Below are positions 25,201 through 36,599 of a stretch of DNA of 64,000 nucleotides, one piece after another. This DNA comes from Apodemus sylvaticus. Its lineage: Eukaryota > Chordata > Mammalia > Rodentia > Muridae. A model generated the notes under the pieces. The model did no database searches. It saw nothing but the letters and a program-made list of their open reading frames with translations, and was not told where the DNA came from. A program made the translations under genes and the position numbers. The stretch covers positions 143,444,465 to 143,508,464 of the forward strand of contig NC_067477.1 of NCBI RefSeq assembly GCF_947179515.1. Reading direction: 5' to 3'. Position 1 is the first letter of the stretch. Each line of letters opens with the position of its first letter.

Positions 25201-26585
25201 AAGTGTTTCCAATACATACGTATTTGTCTTTACTCTGCAACACTGTATTTCCTTATAACGTGGTATTCTTATATATTCTTTCGAGAGAAAACTCTCCTGT
25301 GCGTTATCTTTTGAGGCCACACGTGTAGACATACATGCAACACCAAAGCTTTCGAGTTACAATGTGTTGTTTAGGAAAAACAAGATAATTTCGCACAATG
25401 CGGGATTTCCTTAAAACGTGGTTTTCTGACAAATTTTGACGAAAGAAAATTCTCCTGTGGGTTCTCTTTTGAGGCTACACGTTTCAACTTACACGTCACA
25501 CCAAATCCTTCAAGTTACAACGTGTTGTTTAGGAAATACAAGCTAATTTTGTACGATGTATTATTCCTTCTCGTAAAGTGTTTCCAATAAGTAAGTATCT
25601 GTCTTTACTCTGCAACACTGTATTTCCTTATAACGTGGTATTCTTACATATTCTTTCGAGAGAATACTCTACTGTGCTTTCTCTTTTGAGGCTACATGCT
25701 TAGACATACACGCAACACCAAAGCTTTTCGAGTTACAACGTGTTGTTTAGGAAAAACAAGATAATTTCGCATGATGCAGGACTTCCTTAAAACGTGGTTT
25801 TCTGAAAAAATTTTGACCAAAGAAAATTCTCCTGTGGCTTCTCTTTTGAGGCTACGCATTTAGATGTAAACACAACACCAAATACTTTCGAGTTACAACG
25901 TGTTGTTTACACCAAAGCTTTTCGAGTTACAACGTGTTGTTTAGGAAAAACAAGATAATTTCGCACGATGCGGGATTTCCTTAAAACGTGGTTTTCCGAC
26001 ATATTTTGACGAAAGAAAATTCTCCTGTGGGTTCTCTTTTGAGGCTACACGTTTCAACGTACACGCCACAAAAAATCTTTTCGCGTTTCACCGTGTTGTT
26101 TAGGAAATACAAGCTAATTTTGTATGATGTATTATTCCTTCTCGTAAAGTGTTTCCAATATGTATACATCTGTCTTTACTGTGTAACACTGTATGTCCTT
26201 ATAAGGTGGTATTCTTACATATTCTTTCAAGGGAATACTCTCCTGTGCGTTCTCTTTTGAGGCTACACGCTTAGACATACATGCAAAACCAAAGCTTTTC
26301 GAGTTACAACGTGTTGTTTAGGAAAAACAAGATAATTTCGCACGATGCGGGATTTCCAGAAAACGTGGTTTTCTGAAAAAATTTTGACCAACGAAAATTC
26401 TCCTGTGGGTTCTCTTTTGAGGCTACACCTTTAGATAAACACCACACCAAATCCTTTTGAGTTACAACGTGTTGTTTAGGAGATACAAGCTAATTTTTTA
26501 CCATGTGTTATTTCTTCTCGTAAAGTGTTTCCAATACGTACATATTTGTCTTTACTCTGCAACACTGTTTTTCCATATAACGTGG
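21387..26585 (-). repeat. Satellite block R3 (R orientation)
   Basis: About 14 dimers read on the minus strand. Near 25910 an A half ends at TTGTTTAC and joins the last ~48 bp of a B half (ACCAAAGCTTTTCGAG), so most of one B is missing. The same truncation is mirrored at about 35496. The block ends at the turn 26585/26586. No gene is seen. Confidence 0.91.
25959..25975 (+). promoter_or_regulatory. CENP-B-box-like motif (intact), left palindrome arm
   Basis: Intact 17 bp motif. Its exact mirror partner is 35431-35447 on the minus strand (coordinate sum 61406), so the site has been kept in both arms since the inversion. Confidence 0.68.
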
Positions 26586-26619
26586 AATAACAAATAGTAA
26601 AAAATTAGCTTGTATCTCC
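26479..26619. other. R-to-F turn, left palindrome arm
   Basis: 26479-26512 (start of a B half in R) and 26586-26619 (end of a B half in F) form a 34 bp inverted repeat with three mismatches around 73 bp. The breakpoint is at CGTGG|AATAACAAATAG. This turn is different from the 8836 type. It is mirrored exactly in place at 34787-34927. Confidence 0.87.
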
Positions 26620-27723
26620 TAAACAACACGTTATAACTCGAAAGGATTTGGTGTGGCTTGTACGTCTAAACGTGTACCCTCAAAAGAGAACCCACGTTTT
26701 AAGGAAATCCCGCATCGTGCGCAATTATCTTCTTTTTCCTAAACAACACGTTTTAACTCAAAAAGCTTTGGTGTTGCGTGTATGTCTAAGCGTGTAGCCT
26801 CAAAAGAGAACGCACAGGAGAGTTTTCTCTCGAAAGAGTATGTAAGAATACCACTTTATAAGGAAATACAGTGTCGCAGAGTAAAGGCAAATACATACGT
26901 ATTGGAAACACTTTACGAGAAAAAATAACGCAACGTACAAAATTAGCTTGTATCTCCTAAACAACACGTTGTAACTCGAAAAGATTTGGTGTGGCCTGTA
27001 CATCTAAACGTGTAGCCTCAAAAGAGAACCCACAGGAGAATTTTCTTTCGTCAAAATTTTTCAGAAAACCACGTTTTAAGGAAATCCCGCTTTAAGGAAA
27101 TCCTAAACAACACGTTGTAACTCGAAAAGCTTTGGTGTTGCTTGTATGTTTAAGCGTGTAGCCTCAAAAGAGAACGCACAGGAGAGTTTTTCTCGATAGA
27201 ATTTGTAAGGATACCACGTTATAAGGAAATACAGTGTTGCAGAATAAAGACAAATACGTATGTATTGGAAACCCATAAATCCTCCCGCATCATGCGAAAT
27301 TATCTTGTTCTTCCTAAACAGACACGTTTGTAACTCGAAAAGCGTTGGTGTTGCGTATATGTCTAAGCGTGTAGCCTCAAATGAGAACGCACAGGAGAGT
27401 TTTCTCTTGAAAGAATATGTAAGAATACCACGTTGTAGAATAAAGACATATACTTACTTATTGGAAAAAACTTTAGGAGAAGAAATAACGCATCGTACAA
27501 AAATTAGCTTGTATCTCCTAAACAACACGTTGTAACTTAAAAAGATTTGGTGTGGCCTGTACGTCTAAACGTGTAGCCCCAAAAGAGAACCCATAGAGGA
27601 ATTTTCCTTGGTCAAAATTTGTCAGAAAACCACTTATTAAGGAAATCCCCGCATCGTGCATAATTATCATGTTTTTCCTAAACAACACGTTGTAACTCGA
27701 AAAGCTTTGCTGTTGCGTGTATG
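26586..27723 (+). repeat. Satellite block F4, short F segment with deletions
   Basis: About three dimers, several truncated. Near 26694 an A half loses the CAGGAGAATTTTC...CAGAAAA region (GAACCCACG|TTTTAAGG). Near 27089 there is a duplicated TTTAAGGAAATCC followed directly by CTAAACAAC. Near 27272 a B half is cut in the B-specific segment and joined to CATAAATCCTCCCGCATC. Near 27434 another deletion removes TATAAGGAAATACAGTGT. No gene is seen. Confidence 0.87.
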
Positions 27724-27899
27724 AGTGTTTCCAATACGTATGTATTTGCCTCTACTCTGCAACACTGTATTTCCTTATAACGTGATATTCTTACATATTC
27801 TTTCGAGAGAAAACTCTCCTGTGTGTTCTCTTTGGAGGCCTACACGCTTAGACATTCACGCAACACCAAAGCTTTTCGAGTTACAACGTGTTGTTTAGG
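27677..27899. other. Second F-to-R turn type
   Basis: Arms 27677-27723 and 27853-27899 mirror about 27788 around a ~129 bp loop that is an R-oriented partial B half starting AGTGTTTCCAATACG. The geometry matches the 2709 turn, but the breakpoint keeps about 12-15 bp more (GCGTGTATG|AGTGTTTCC versus GCG|TTTCC). The flanks share CCTGTACG, CCCATAG and GGTCAAAATT variants with those of the 2709 turn. The two may be older and younger states of one inversion. Confidence 0.82.
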
Positions 27900-30800
27900 A
27901 AAAACAAGATAATTTCGCATGATGCGGGGATTTCCGTAAAACGTGGTTTTCTGACAAATTTTGACGAAAAGAAAATTCTTCTGTGGGTGGTTTTTTGAGG
28001 CTGCACGTTTTAGACGTACACGCCACACCAAATCCTTTCGAATTTATAACGTGTTGTTTAGGATATACAAGCTAATTTTGTACTACGTGTTATTTCTTCT
28101 CGTAAAGCTTAAGTGTTTCCAATAAGTATGTATTTGTCTTTACTCTGCAACACTGTATTCCCGTTATAACGTGGTATTCTTACATATTCTTTCGAGAGAA
28201 AACTCTCCTGTGCGTTCTCTTTTGAGGCTACACGCTTAGACATACACGCAACACCAAAGCTTTTCGAGTTGCAACATGTTGTTTAGGAAAAACAAGATAA
28301 TTTCGCACGATGCGGTATTTCCTTAAAACGTGGTTTTCTGACAAATTTTGACGAAAGAAAACTCTCCTGTGGGTTCTCTTTTGAGGCTACACGTTTAGAC
28401 ATACACGCCACACCAAATCTTGTCGAGTTACAACGTGTTGTTTAGCAGATACAAGCTAATTTTACATGATGCGTTATTTCTTCTCCTAAAGTGTTTCCAA
28501 TAAGTACATATTTGTCTATACTCTGCAACACTGTATTTCCTTATAACGTGGTATTCTTACATATTCTTTCGAGAGAAAACTATCCTGTGCGTTCTCTTTG
28601 GAGGCTACACGCTTAGAAATACACGCACCACCAAAGCTTTTCGAGTTACAACGTGTTGATTAGGAAAAACAAGATAATTTCGCACGATGCGGGATTTCCT
28701 TAAAACGTGGTTTTCTGACAAATTTTGACGTAAGAAAATTCTCCTGTTGGTTCTCTTTTGAGGCTACACATTTAGATGTACACGCCACACCAAATCTTTT
28801 TGAGTTACCACGTGTTGTTTCGGAGATACAAGCTAATTTAGTACCATGCGTTATTTCTTCTCATAATGTGTTTCCAATACGTACGTATTTGTCTTTACTC
28901 TGTAGCAATATATTTCCTTATAATGTGGTATTCTTACATATTCTTTCGGGAGAAAACTCTTCTGTGCATTCTCTTTTGAGGCTACATGCTTAGACATACA
29001 CGCAACACCAAATCCTTTCAAGTTATAACGTGTTGTTTAGGATATACAAGCTAATTTTTTACTATGTTTTATTTCTTCTCGTAAAGTTTAAGTGTTTCCA
29101 ATAAGTATGTATTTGTCTTTACTCTGCAACACTGTATTTCCTTATAACGTGGTATTCCTACATATTCTTTGGGAGAAAACTCTCCTGTACGTTCTCTTTT
29201 GAGGCTACATGCTTAGACATATACGCAACATCAAAGCTTTTCGAATTACAACATGTTGTTTAGGAAAAACAAGATAATTTCGCAGGATGCAGGATTTCCT
29301 TAAAACGTGGTTTTCTGACAAATTTTGACGAAAGAAAATTCTCCTGTGGGTTCTCTTTTGAGGCTACATGTTTAGACCTACACGCCACACCCAAATCTTT
29401 CGAGTTACAACGTGTTCTTTAGGAGATACAAGCTAATTTTTACGATGCGTTATTTCTTCTCCTAAAGTGTTTCCAATACGTACGTATTTGTCTTTACTCT
29501 ACAACACTGAATTTCCTTTTAACATGGTATTCGTACATATTCTTTCGAGAGAAAACTCTCCTGTGCATTCTCTTTTGAGGCTACACGCTTAGACATACAC
29601 GCAACACCAAAGCATTTCGAGTTAGAACGTGTTGTTTAGGAAAAACAAGATAATTTCGCACGATGCGGGAATTCCTTAAAACGTGGTTTTCTGACAAATT
29701 TTGAGGAAATAAAATTCTCCTGTGGGTTTTCATTTGAGGCTAAACATTTAGACGTACACGCCACACCAAATGTTTTCGAGTTACAACGTGTTCTTTAGGA
29801 GATACAAGCTAATTTTTTACGATGCTTTATATCTTCTTGTAAAGTTTAAGTGTTTCCAAAAGGAACGTATTTATCTTTAATTTGCCACAATGTATTTCTT
29901 TATAACGTGGTATTCTTACATACTCGTTCGAGAGAAATCTCTCCTGTGCGTTCTCTTTTGAGGCTACATGCTTAGACATACACGCAACTCCAAAGATTTT
30001 CGAGTTACAATGTGTTGTTTAGGAAAAACAAGATAGTTTCGCATGATGCGGGATTTCCTTAATAAGTGGTTTTCTGACAAATTTTGAGGAAAGAAAATTA
30101 TCCTGTGGGTTCTCTTTTGAGGCTGCACGTTTAGACGTACATGCCACACCAAATCTTTTTGAGTTACAACGTGTTGTTTAGGAGATACAAACTAATTTTT
30201 TACGATGCGTTATTTCTTCTCATAGAGTGTTTCAAATACATATGTATTTGTCTTTACTCTGCAAAACTGTATTTCCTTATAATGTGGTATTCTTACATGT
30301 TCTTTCGAGAGAAAACTCTCCTGTGCGTTCTCTTTTGAGGCTACACGCTTAGACATACACGCAACATCAAAGCTTTTCGAGTTACAACGTGTTGTTTAAA
30401 AAAAACAAGATAATTTCGCACGATGAGTGATTTCCTTAAAACATGGATTTCTGACAAATTTTACGAACAAAAATTCTCCTGTGGGTTCTCTTTTGAGGCT
30501 ACACGTTTAGACGTACACGCCACACACCAAATCTTTTCGAGTTACAATGTTTTGTTTAGGAGATACAAGCTAATTTTGTATGATGCGTTATTTCTTCTCA
30601 TAAAGTTTTTCCAATAAGTATTTGTCTTTACTCTGCAACACTGTATTTCCTTATAACGTGGTATTCTTACATATTTTTTCGAGAGAAAACTCTCCTGTGC
30701 GTTCTCATTTGAGGCTACACGCTGAGACATACACGCAACAGCAAAGCTTTTCGAGTTACAACTTGTTGTTTAGGAAGAACAAGATAATTTCTCACGATGC

Positions 30801-31480
30801 GGGATTTCCTTAAAACGTGGTTTTCTGACAAATTTTGACGAAAGAAAATTCTCACTGTGGGTTCTCTTTTGAAGCTAAACGTTTAGACGTACACACCACA
30901 CCAAATCTTTTTGAGTTGCAACTTGTTGTTTAGGAGATACAAGCTAATTTTTTTACAATGAATTATTTCTTCTCGTAAAGGTTAAGTGTTTCCAATACGT
31001 ATGTATTTGCCTCTACTCTGCAACACTGTATTTCCTTATAACGTGGTATTCTTACATATTCTTTCGAGAGAAAACTCTCCTGTGCGTTCTCTTTGGAGGC
31101 TACACACTTAGACATTCAGGCAACACAAAAGCTTTTCGAGGTACAACGTGTTGTTTAGGAAATACAAGATAATTTCGCATGATGCGGGATTTCCTTAAAA
31201 CGTGGTTTTCTGACAAATTATGACGAAAGAAAATTCTCCTGTGGGTTCTCTCTTGAGGCTGCATGTTTAGACGTACACGCCACACCAAATCCTTTCGAGT
31301 TCTAACGTGTTGTTTAGGATATACAAGCTAATTTTGTACTATGTGCTATTTCTTCTCGTAAAGCTTAAGTGTTTCCAATATGTATGTATTTGTCTTTACT
31401 CTGCAACACTGTATTTCCTTATAACGTAGTATTCCTACATATTCTTTCAGGAGAAAACTCTCCTGTGCGTTCTCTTTTGA

Positions 31481-33218
31481 GGCTACACGTTTAGACGTAC
31501 ACGCCACACCAAATCTTTTTGAGTTACAACTTGTTGTTTCGGAGATACAAGCTAATTTTTTAACGATGAATTATTTCTTCTCGTAAAGTTTAAGTTTTTC
31601 CAATATGTATATATTTGCCTCTACTCTGCAACACTGTATTTCCTTATAACGTGGTATTCTTATATATTCTTTCGAGAGAAAACTCTCCTGTGTGATCTCT
31701 TTGGAGGCTACATGCTTAGACATTAACGCAACACCAAAGCTTTTCGAGTTACAACGTGTTTTTTAGGAAAAACAAGATAATTTCGCATGATGCGGGATTT
31801 CTTTAAACGTGGTTTTCTGACAAATTTTGATGAAAGAAAATTCTCCTGTGGGTTCTCATTTGAGGCTACACATTTAGACGTACACGCCACACCAAATCCT
31901 TTCGAGTTATAACGTGTTGTTTAGGGTATACAAACTAAATTTTACTATGTGTTATTTCGTCTCCTAAAGCTTAAGTGTTTCCAATAAGTATGCATTTGTC
32001 TTTACTCTGCAACACTGTATTTCCTTATAACGTTGTATTCCTACATATTCTTTCGGAAGAAAACTCTCCTGTGCATTCTCTTTTGAGGCTACACGCTTAG
32101 ACATACACGCACCACCAAAGCTTTTCGAGTTACATGTTGTTTAGGAAAACAAGATAATTTCGCACGGTGAGGTATTTCCTTAAAACGTGGTTTTCTGACA
32201 AATTTAGACGAAAGAAAAGTCTCCTGTGGTTTCTCTTTTGAGGCTACACGTTTAGACATACATGCCACACCAAATCTTGTCGAGTTACAACGTGTTGTTT
32301 AGGAGATACAAGCTAATTTTGCATGATGTGTTATTTCTTCTCCTAAAGTGTTTCCAATAAGTACATATTTGTCTAAATTCTGCAACACTGTATTTCCTTA
32401 TAACGTGGTATTCTTACATATTCTTTCGAGAGAAAACTATCCTGTGCGTTCTCTTTGGAGGCTACACGCTTAGACATACACGCACCACCAAAGCTTTTCG
32501 AGTTACAACGTGTTGATTAGGAAAAACAAGATAATTTCGCACGATGCGGGATTTCCTTAAAACGTGGTTTTCTGACAAATTTTGACGAAAGAAAACTCTC
32601 CTGTGGGTTCTCTTTTGAGGCTACACTTTTAGACGTACACGCCACACCAAACCTTTTCGAGTTACAACGTGTTGTTTAGGACATACCAGCTAATTTTGCA
32701 AGATGCGTTATTTCTCTCATAAAGTGCTTCCATTACATACATATTTGTCTTTACTCTGCCACACTGTATGTCCTTATAACGTGGTATTCTTACATATTCT
32801 TTCGAGAGAAAACTCTCCTGTGCGTTCTCTTTGGAGGCTACACGCTTAGACATTCACGCAACACCAAAGCTTTTCGAGTTACAACGTGTTGTTTAGGAAA
32901 AACAAGATAATTTCACATGATGCGGGATTCCCTTAAAACGTGGTTTTCTGAAAACTTTTGACGAAAGAAAATTCTCCTGTGGGTACTCTTTTGAGGCTAC
33001 ACGTTTAGATGTACACGCCACACCAAATCCTATCGAGTTATAATGTGTTGTTTAGGATATATAAGCTACTTTTGTACTATGTGTTATTTCTTCTCTTAAA
33101 GCTTAACTGTTTCCAATAAGTATGTATTTGTCTTTACTCTGCAACACTGTATTTCCTTATAACGTGGTATTCCTCCATATTCTTTCTGGAGAAAACTCCC
33201 CTGTGCGTTCTCTTTTGA
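31481..33218 (-). repeat. ~1740 bp local higher-order repeat, unit 1
   Basis: Four long dimers plus one extra B-length half. Paired markers at offset 1738-1740 are the B/A hybrid join (31481 and 33219), GATGAATTATT (31565 and 33303), GCCTCTACTCTGC (about 31615 and 33355), GCACCACCAAAGC (about 32115 and 33850), and the ATGATG start of a B half (32318 and 34058). Confidence 0.78.
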
Positions 33219-34669
33219 GGCTACACGTTTAGACGTACACGCCACACCAAATCTTTTTGAGTTACAACTTGTTGTTTAGGAGATACAAGCTAATTTTTTT
33301 ACGATGAATTATTTCTTCTCGTAAAGTTTAAGTGTTTACAATACGTATGTACTTGCCTCTACTCTGCCACACTGTATTTCCTTATAACGTGATATTCTTA
33401 CATATTCTTTCAAGAGAAAACTCTCCTGTGCGTTCTCTTTGGAGGCTACACGCTTAGACATTCACCCAACACCAAAGCTTTTCGAGTTACAACGTGTTGT
33501 TTAGGAAAAACAAGATAATTTCGCATGATGCGGGATTTCCTTAAAACGTGGTTTTCTGACAAATTTTGACGAAAGAAAAATCTCCTGTGGGTTCTCTTTT
33601 GAGACTACACGTTTAGACGTACACGCCACACCAAATCCTTTCGAGTTATAACGTGTTGTTTAAGAGATACAAGCTAATTTTGTACTATGTGTTATTTTTT
33701 CTCATAAAGCTTAAGTGTTTCCAATAAGTATATATTTGTCTTTACTCTGCAACACTGTATTTCCTTATAACGTGGTATTCCTACATATTCTTTTGGAAGA
33801 AAACTCTCCTATGCGTTCTCTTTTGAGGTTACACGCTTAGACATAAACGCACCACCAAAGCTTTTCGAGTTACAACATGTTTAGGATAAACAAGATAATT
33901 TCACGTGATGCTGTATTTCCTTAAACGTGGTTTTCTGACAAATTTTGACGAAAGAAAACTCTCCTGTGGGTTCTCTTTTGAGGCTACACGTTTAGACATA
34001 CACGCCACACCAAATCTTGTCGAGTTACAACGTGTTGTTTAGGAGATACAAGCTAATTTTACATGATGCGTTATTTCTTCTCCTAAAGTGTTTCCAATAA
34101 GTACATATTTGTCTATACTCTGCAACACTGTATTTCCTTATAACGTGGTATTCTTACATATTCTTTCGAGAGAAAACTATCCTGTACGTTCTCTTTGGAG
34201 GCTACACGCTTAGACATACACGCACCACCAAAGCCTTTTGAGTTACAACGTGTTGATTAGGAAAAACAAGATAATTTTGCACGATGCGGGATTTCCTTAA
34301 AACATGGTTTTCTGACAAATTTTGACGAAAGAAAATTGTACTGTGGGTTCTCTTTTGAGGCTACACGTTTAGATGTGCACGCCACACCAAATTTTTTTGA
34401 GTTACCACGTGTTGTTTCGGAGATACAAGCTAATTTTGTACCATGCGTTATTTCTTCTCATAATGTGTTTCCAAAACGTATGTATTTGTCTTTACTCTGC
34501 AGCAAAATGTTTCCTTATAACGTGGTATTCTTACATATTCTTTCGAGAGAAAACTCTCCTGTGCATTGTTTTTTGAGGCTACATGTTTAGACATACACGC
34601 AACACCAAATCCTTTCGAGTTATAACGTGTTGTTTAGGATATACAAGCTAATTTTGTACTATGTCATAC
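33219..34669 (-). repeat. ~1740 bp local higher-order repeat, unit 2 (truncated)
   Basis: Second unit of the 1740 bp repeat, cut at the inner edge of the inverted-repeat arm at about 34670. No third unit is seen upstream at the expected offset, so this is a simple segmental pair and not an extended HOR. Confidence 0.75.
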
Positions 34670-34786
34670 AAAAGAAGATAATTGCGCACGATGCGGGATT
34701 TCCTTAAAACATGGGTTCTCTTTTGAGGGTACACGTTTAGACGTACAGGCCACACCAGAACCTTTCGAGTTATAACGTGTTGTTTA

Positions 34787-34927
34787 GGAGATACAAGCTA
34801 ATTTTGTACTATTTGTTATTCCATGTTATATGGAAAAACAGTGTTGCAGAGTAAAGACAAATATGTACGTATTGGAAACACTTTACGAGAAGAAATAACA
34901 CATGGTAAAAAATTAGCTTGCATCTCC
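34787..34927. other. R-to-F turn, right palindrome arm
   Basis: Mirror of 26479-26619. The R-oriented B start ends at ATTTGTTATT (34820) and F-oriented B sequence begins CCATGTTATATGG. After this point the orientation stays F to the end of the window. Confidence 0.87.
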
Positions 34928-35430
34928 TAAACAACACGTTGTAACTCAAAAGGATTGGGTGTGGTGTTTATCTAAAGGTGTAGCCTCAAAGGAGAACCCA
35001 CAGGAGAATTTTCGTTGGTCAAAATTTTTTCAGAAAACCACATTTTATGGAAATCCCGCATCGTGCGAAATTTTCTTGTTTTTCCTAAATAACACGTTGT
35101 AACTCGAAAAGCTTTGGTTTTGCATGTATGTCTAAGCGTGTAGCCTCAAAAGAGAACGCACAGGAGAGTATTCTCTCGAAAGAATATGTAAGAATACCAC
35201 GTTATAAGGACATACAGTGTTGCACAGTAAAGACAGATACATACATATTGGAAACACTTTACGAGAAGGAATAATACATCATACAAAATTAGCTTGTATT
35301 TCGTAAACAACACAGTGTAACGCGAAAAGATTTTGTGTGGCGTGTACGTTGAAACGTGTAGCCTCAAAAGAGAACCCACAGGAGAATTTTCTTTCGTCAA
35401 AATATGTCGGAAAACCACGTTTTAAGGAAA

Positions 35431-35447
35431 TCCCGCATCGTGCGAAA
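35431..35447 (-). promoter_or_regulatory. CENP-B-box-like motif (intact), right palindrome arm
   Basis: Mirror partner of 25959-25975. Further intact minus-strand copies nearby are 37882-37898, 39762-39778, 40139-40155 and 41644-41660. Confidence 0.68.
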
Positions 35448-36599
35448 TTATCTTGTTTTTCCTAAACAACACGTTGTAACTCGAAAAGCTTTGGTGTAAC
35501 CAACACGTTGTAACTCGAAAATATTTGGTGTGGTGTTTACATCTAAATGCGTAGCCTCAAAAGAGAACCCACAGGAGAATTTTCCTTGGTCAAAATTTTT
35601 TCAGAAAACCACGTTTTAATGAAGTCCTGCATCATGAGAATTATCTTGTTTTTCCTAAACAACACGTTGTAACTCGAAAAGCTTTGGTGTTGCGTGTATG
35701 TCTAAGCATGTAGCCTCAAAAGAGAATGCACAGTAGAGTATTCTCTCCAAAGAATATGTAAGAATACCACGTTATAAGGAAATACAGTGTTGCAGAGTAA
35801 AGACAGATACTTACTTATTGGAAACACTTTACGAGAAGGAATAATACATCGTACAAAATTAGCTTGTATTTCCTAAACAAAATGTTGTAACTCGAAGGAT
35901 TTGGTGTGACGTGTAAGTTGAAACGTGTAGCCTCAAAAGAGAACCCACAGGAGAATTTTCTTTCGTCAAAATTTGACAGAAAACCACGTTTTAAGGAAAT
36001 CCCGCATTGTGCGAAGTTATCTTGTTTTTCCTAAACAACACATTGTAACTCGAAAAGCTTTGGTGTTGCGTGTATGTCTAAACGTGTGGCCTCAAAAGAT
36101 AACGCACAGGAGAGTTTTCTCTCGAAAGAATATATAAGAATACCACGTTATATGGAAATACAGTGTTGCAGAGTAAAGACAAATACGTATATATTGGAAA
36201 CACTTTACGAGAAGAAATAACGCATCATACAAAATTAGCTTGTATCTCCTAAACAACACGATGTAACTCGAAAAGATTTGGTGTGGCGTGTACGTCTAAA
36301 CGTGTAGCCTCAAAAGTGAACTTACAGGAGTATTTTCTTTCGTCAAAATTTGTCAGAAAACCACGTTTTATGGAAATCCCGCATCGTGGAAATTATCTTG
36401 TTTTTCCTAAACAACACGTTGTAACTCTAAAAGCTTTGGTGCTGCGTGTATGTCTAAGCGTGTAGCCTCAAAAGAGAACGCACAGGAGAGTTTTCTCTCG
36501 AAAGAATATGTAAGAATACCGCGTTATAAGGAAATACAGTGTTGCAGAGTAAAGACAAATAAGTAAGTATTGGACACAATTTATGAGAAGAAGTAACGC

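Larger units (their letters stand above)
23800..26736 (+). repeat. Left arm of the large inverted repeat
   Basis: Marker positions pair with the right arm at a constant coordinate sum of 61406 (61409 beyond a 3 bp shift): 24565-24747 with 36659-36841, 24741-24938 with 36468-36665, 24941-25123 with 36283-36465, 25988-26260 with 35146-35418. The truncated B half, the turn at 26585 and the intact box 25959-25975 (partner 35431-35447) are all mirrored. The inner edge is about 26736, where the partner switches at 34670. Confidence 0.9.
27724..34820 (-). repeat. Satellite block R4, spacer of the large inverted repeat
   Basis: About 18 dimers plus isolated halves, read on the minus strand. Many B copies have the longer CTTAAGTGTTTCC or TTTAAGTGTTTCC form, and several halves are B/A hybrids (near 29000, 31470, 33210, 34590). 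Local duplications are 28310-29060 with 33905-34660 (offset about 5595), and 31481 with 33219 (offset about 1740). This block has no counterpart elsewhere in the window. No gene is seen. Confidence 0.9.

Noticed and set aside
26479..26619. Terminal inverted repeats of a DNA transposon
   Set aside because: The inverted repeat is made of satellite sequence at an orientation turn. There is no transposase, no conserved terminal motif and no flanking duplication.
27724..34820. Gene or unique DNA in the spacer of the large inverted repeat
   Set aside because: Read through fully; it is the same satellite in R orientation with local duplications.
24941..36465. Inverted repeat as a pure assembly mirror artefact
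   Set aside because: The arms differ by scattered substitutions and a 3 bp shift, and the outer part pairs with a different block. An artefact would give identical arms. Spanning reads are still needed to be certain.
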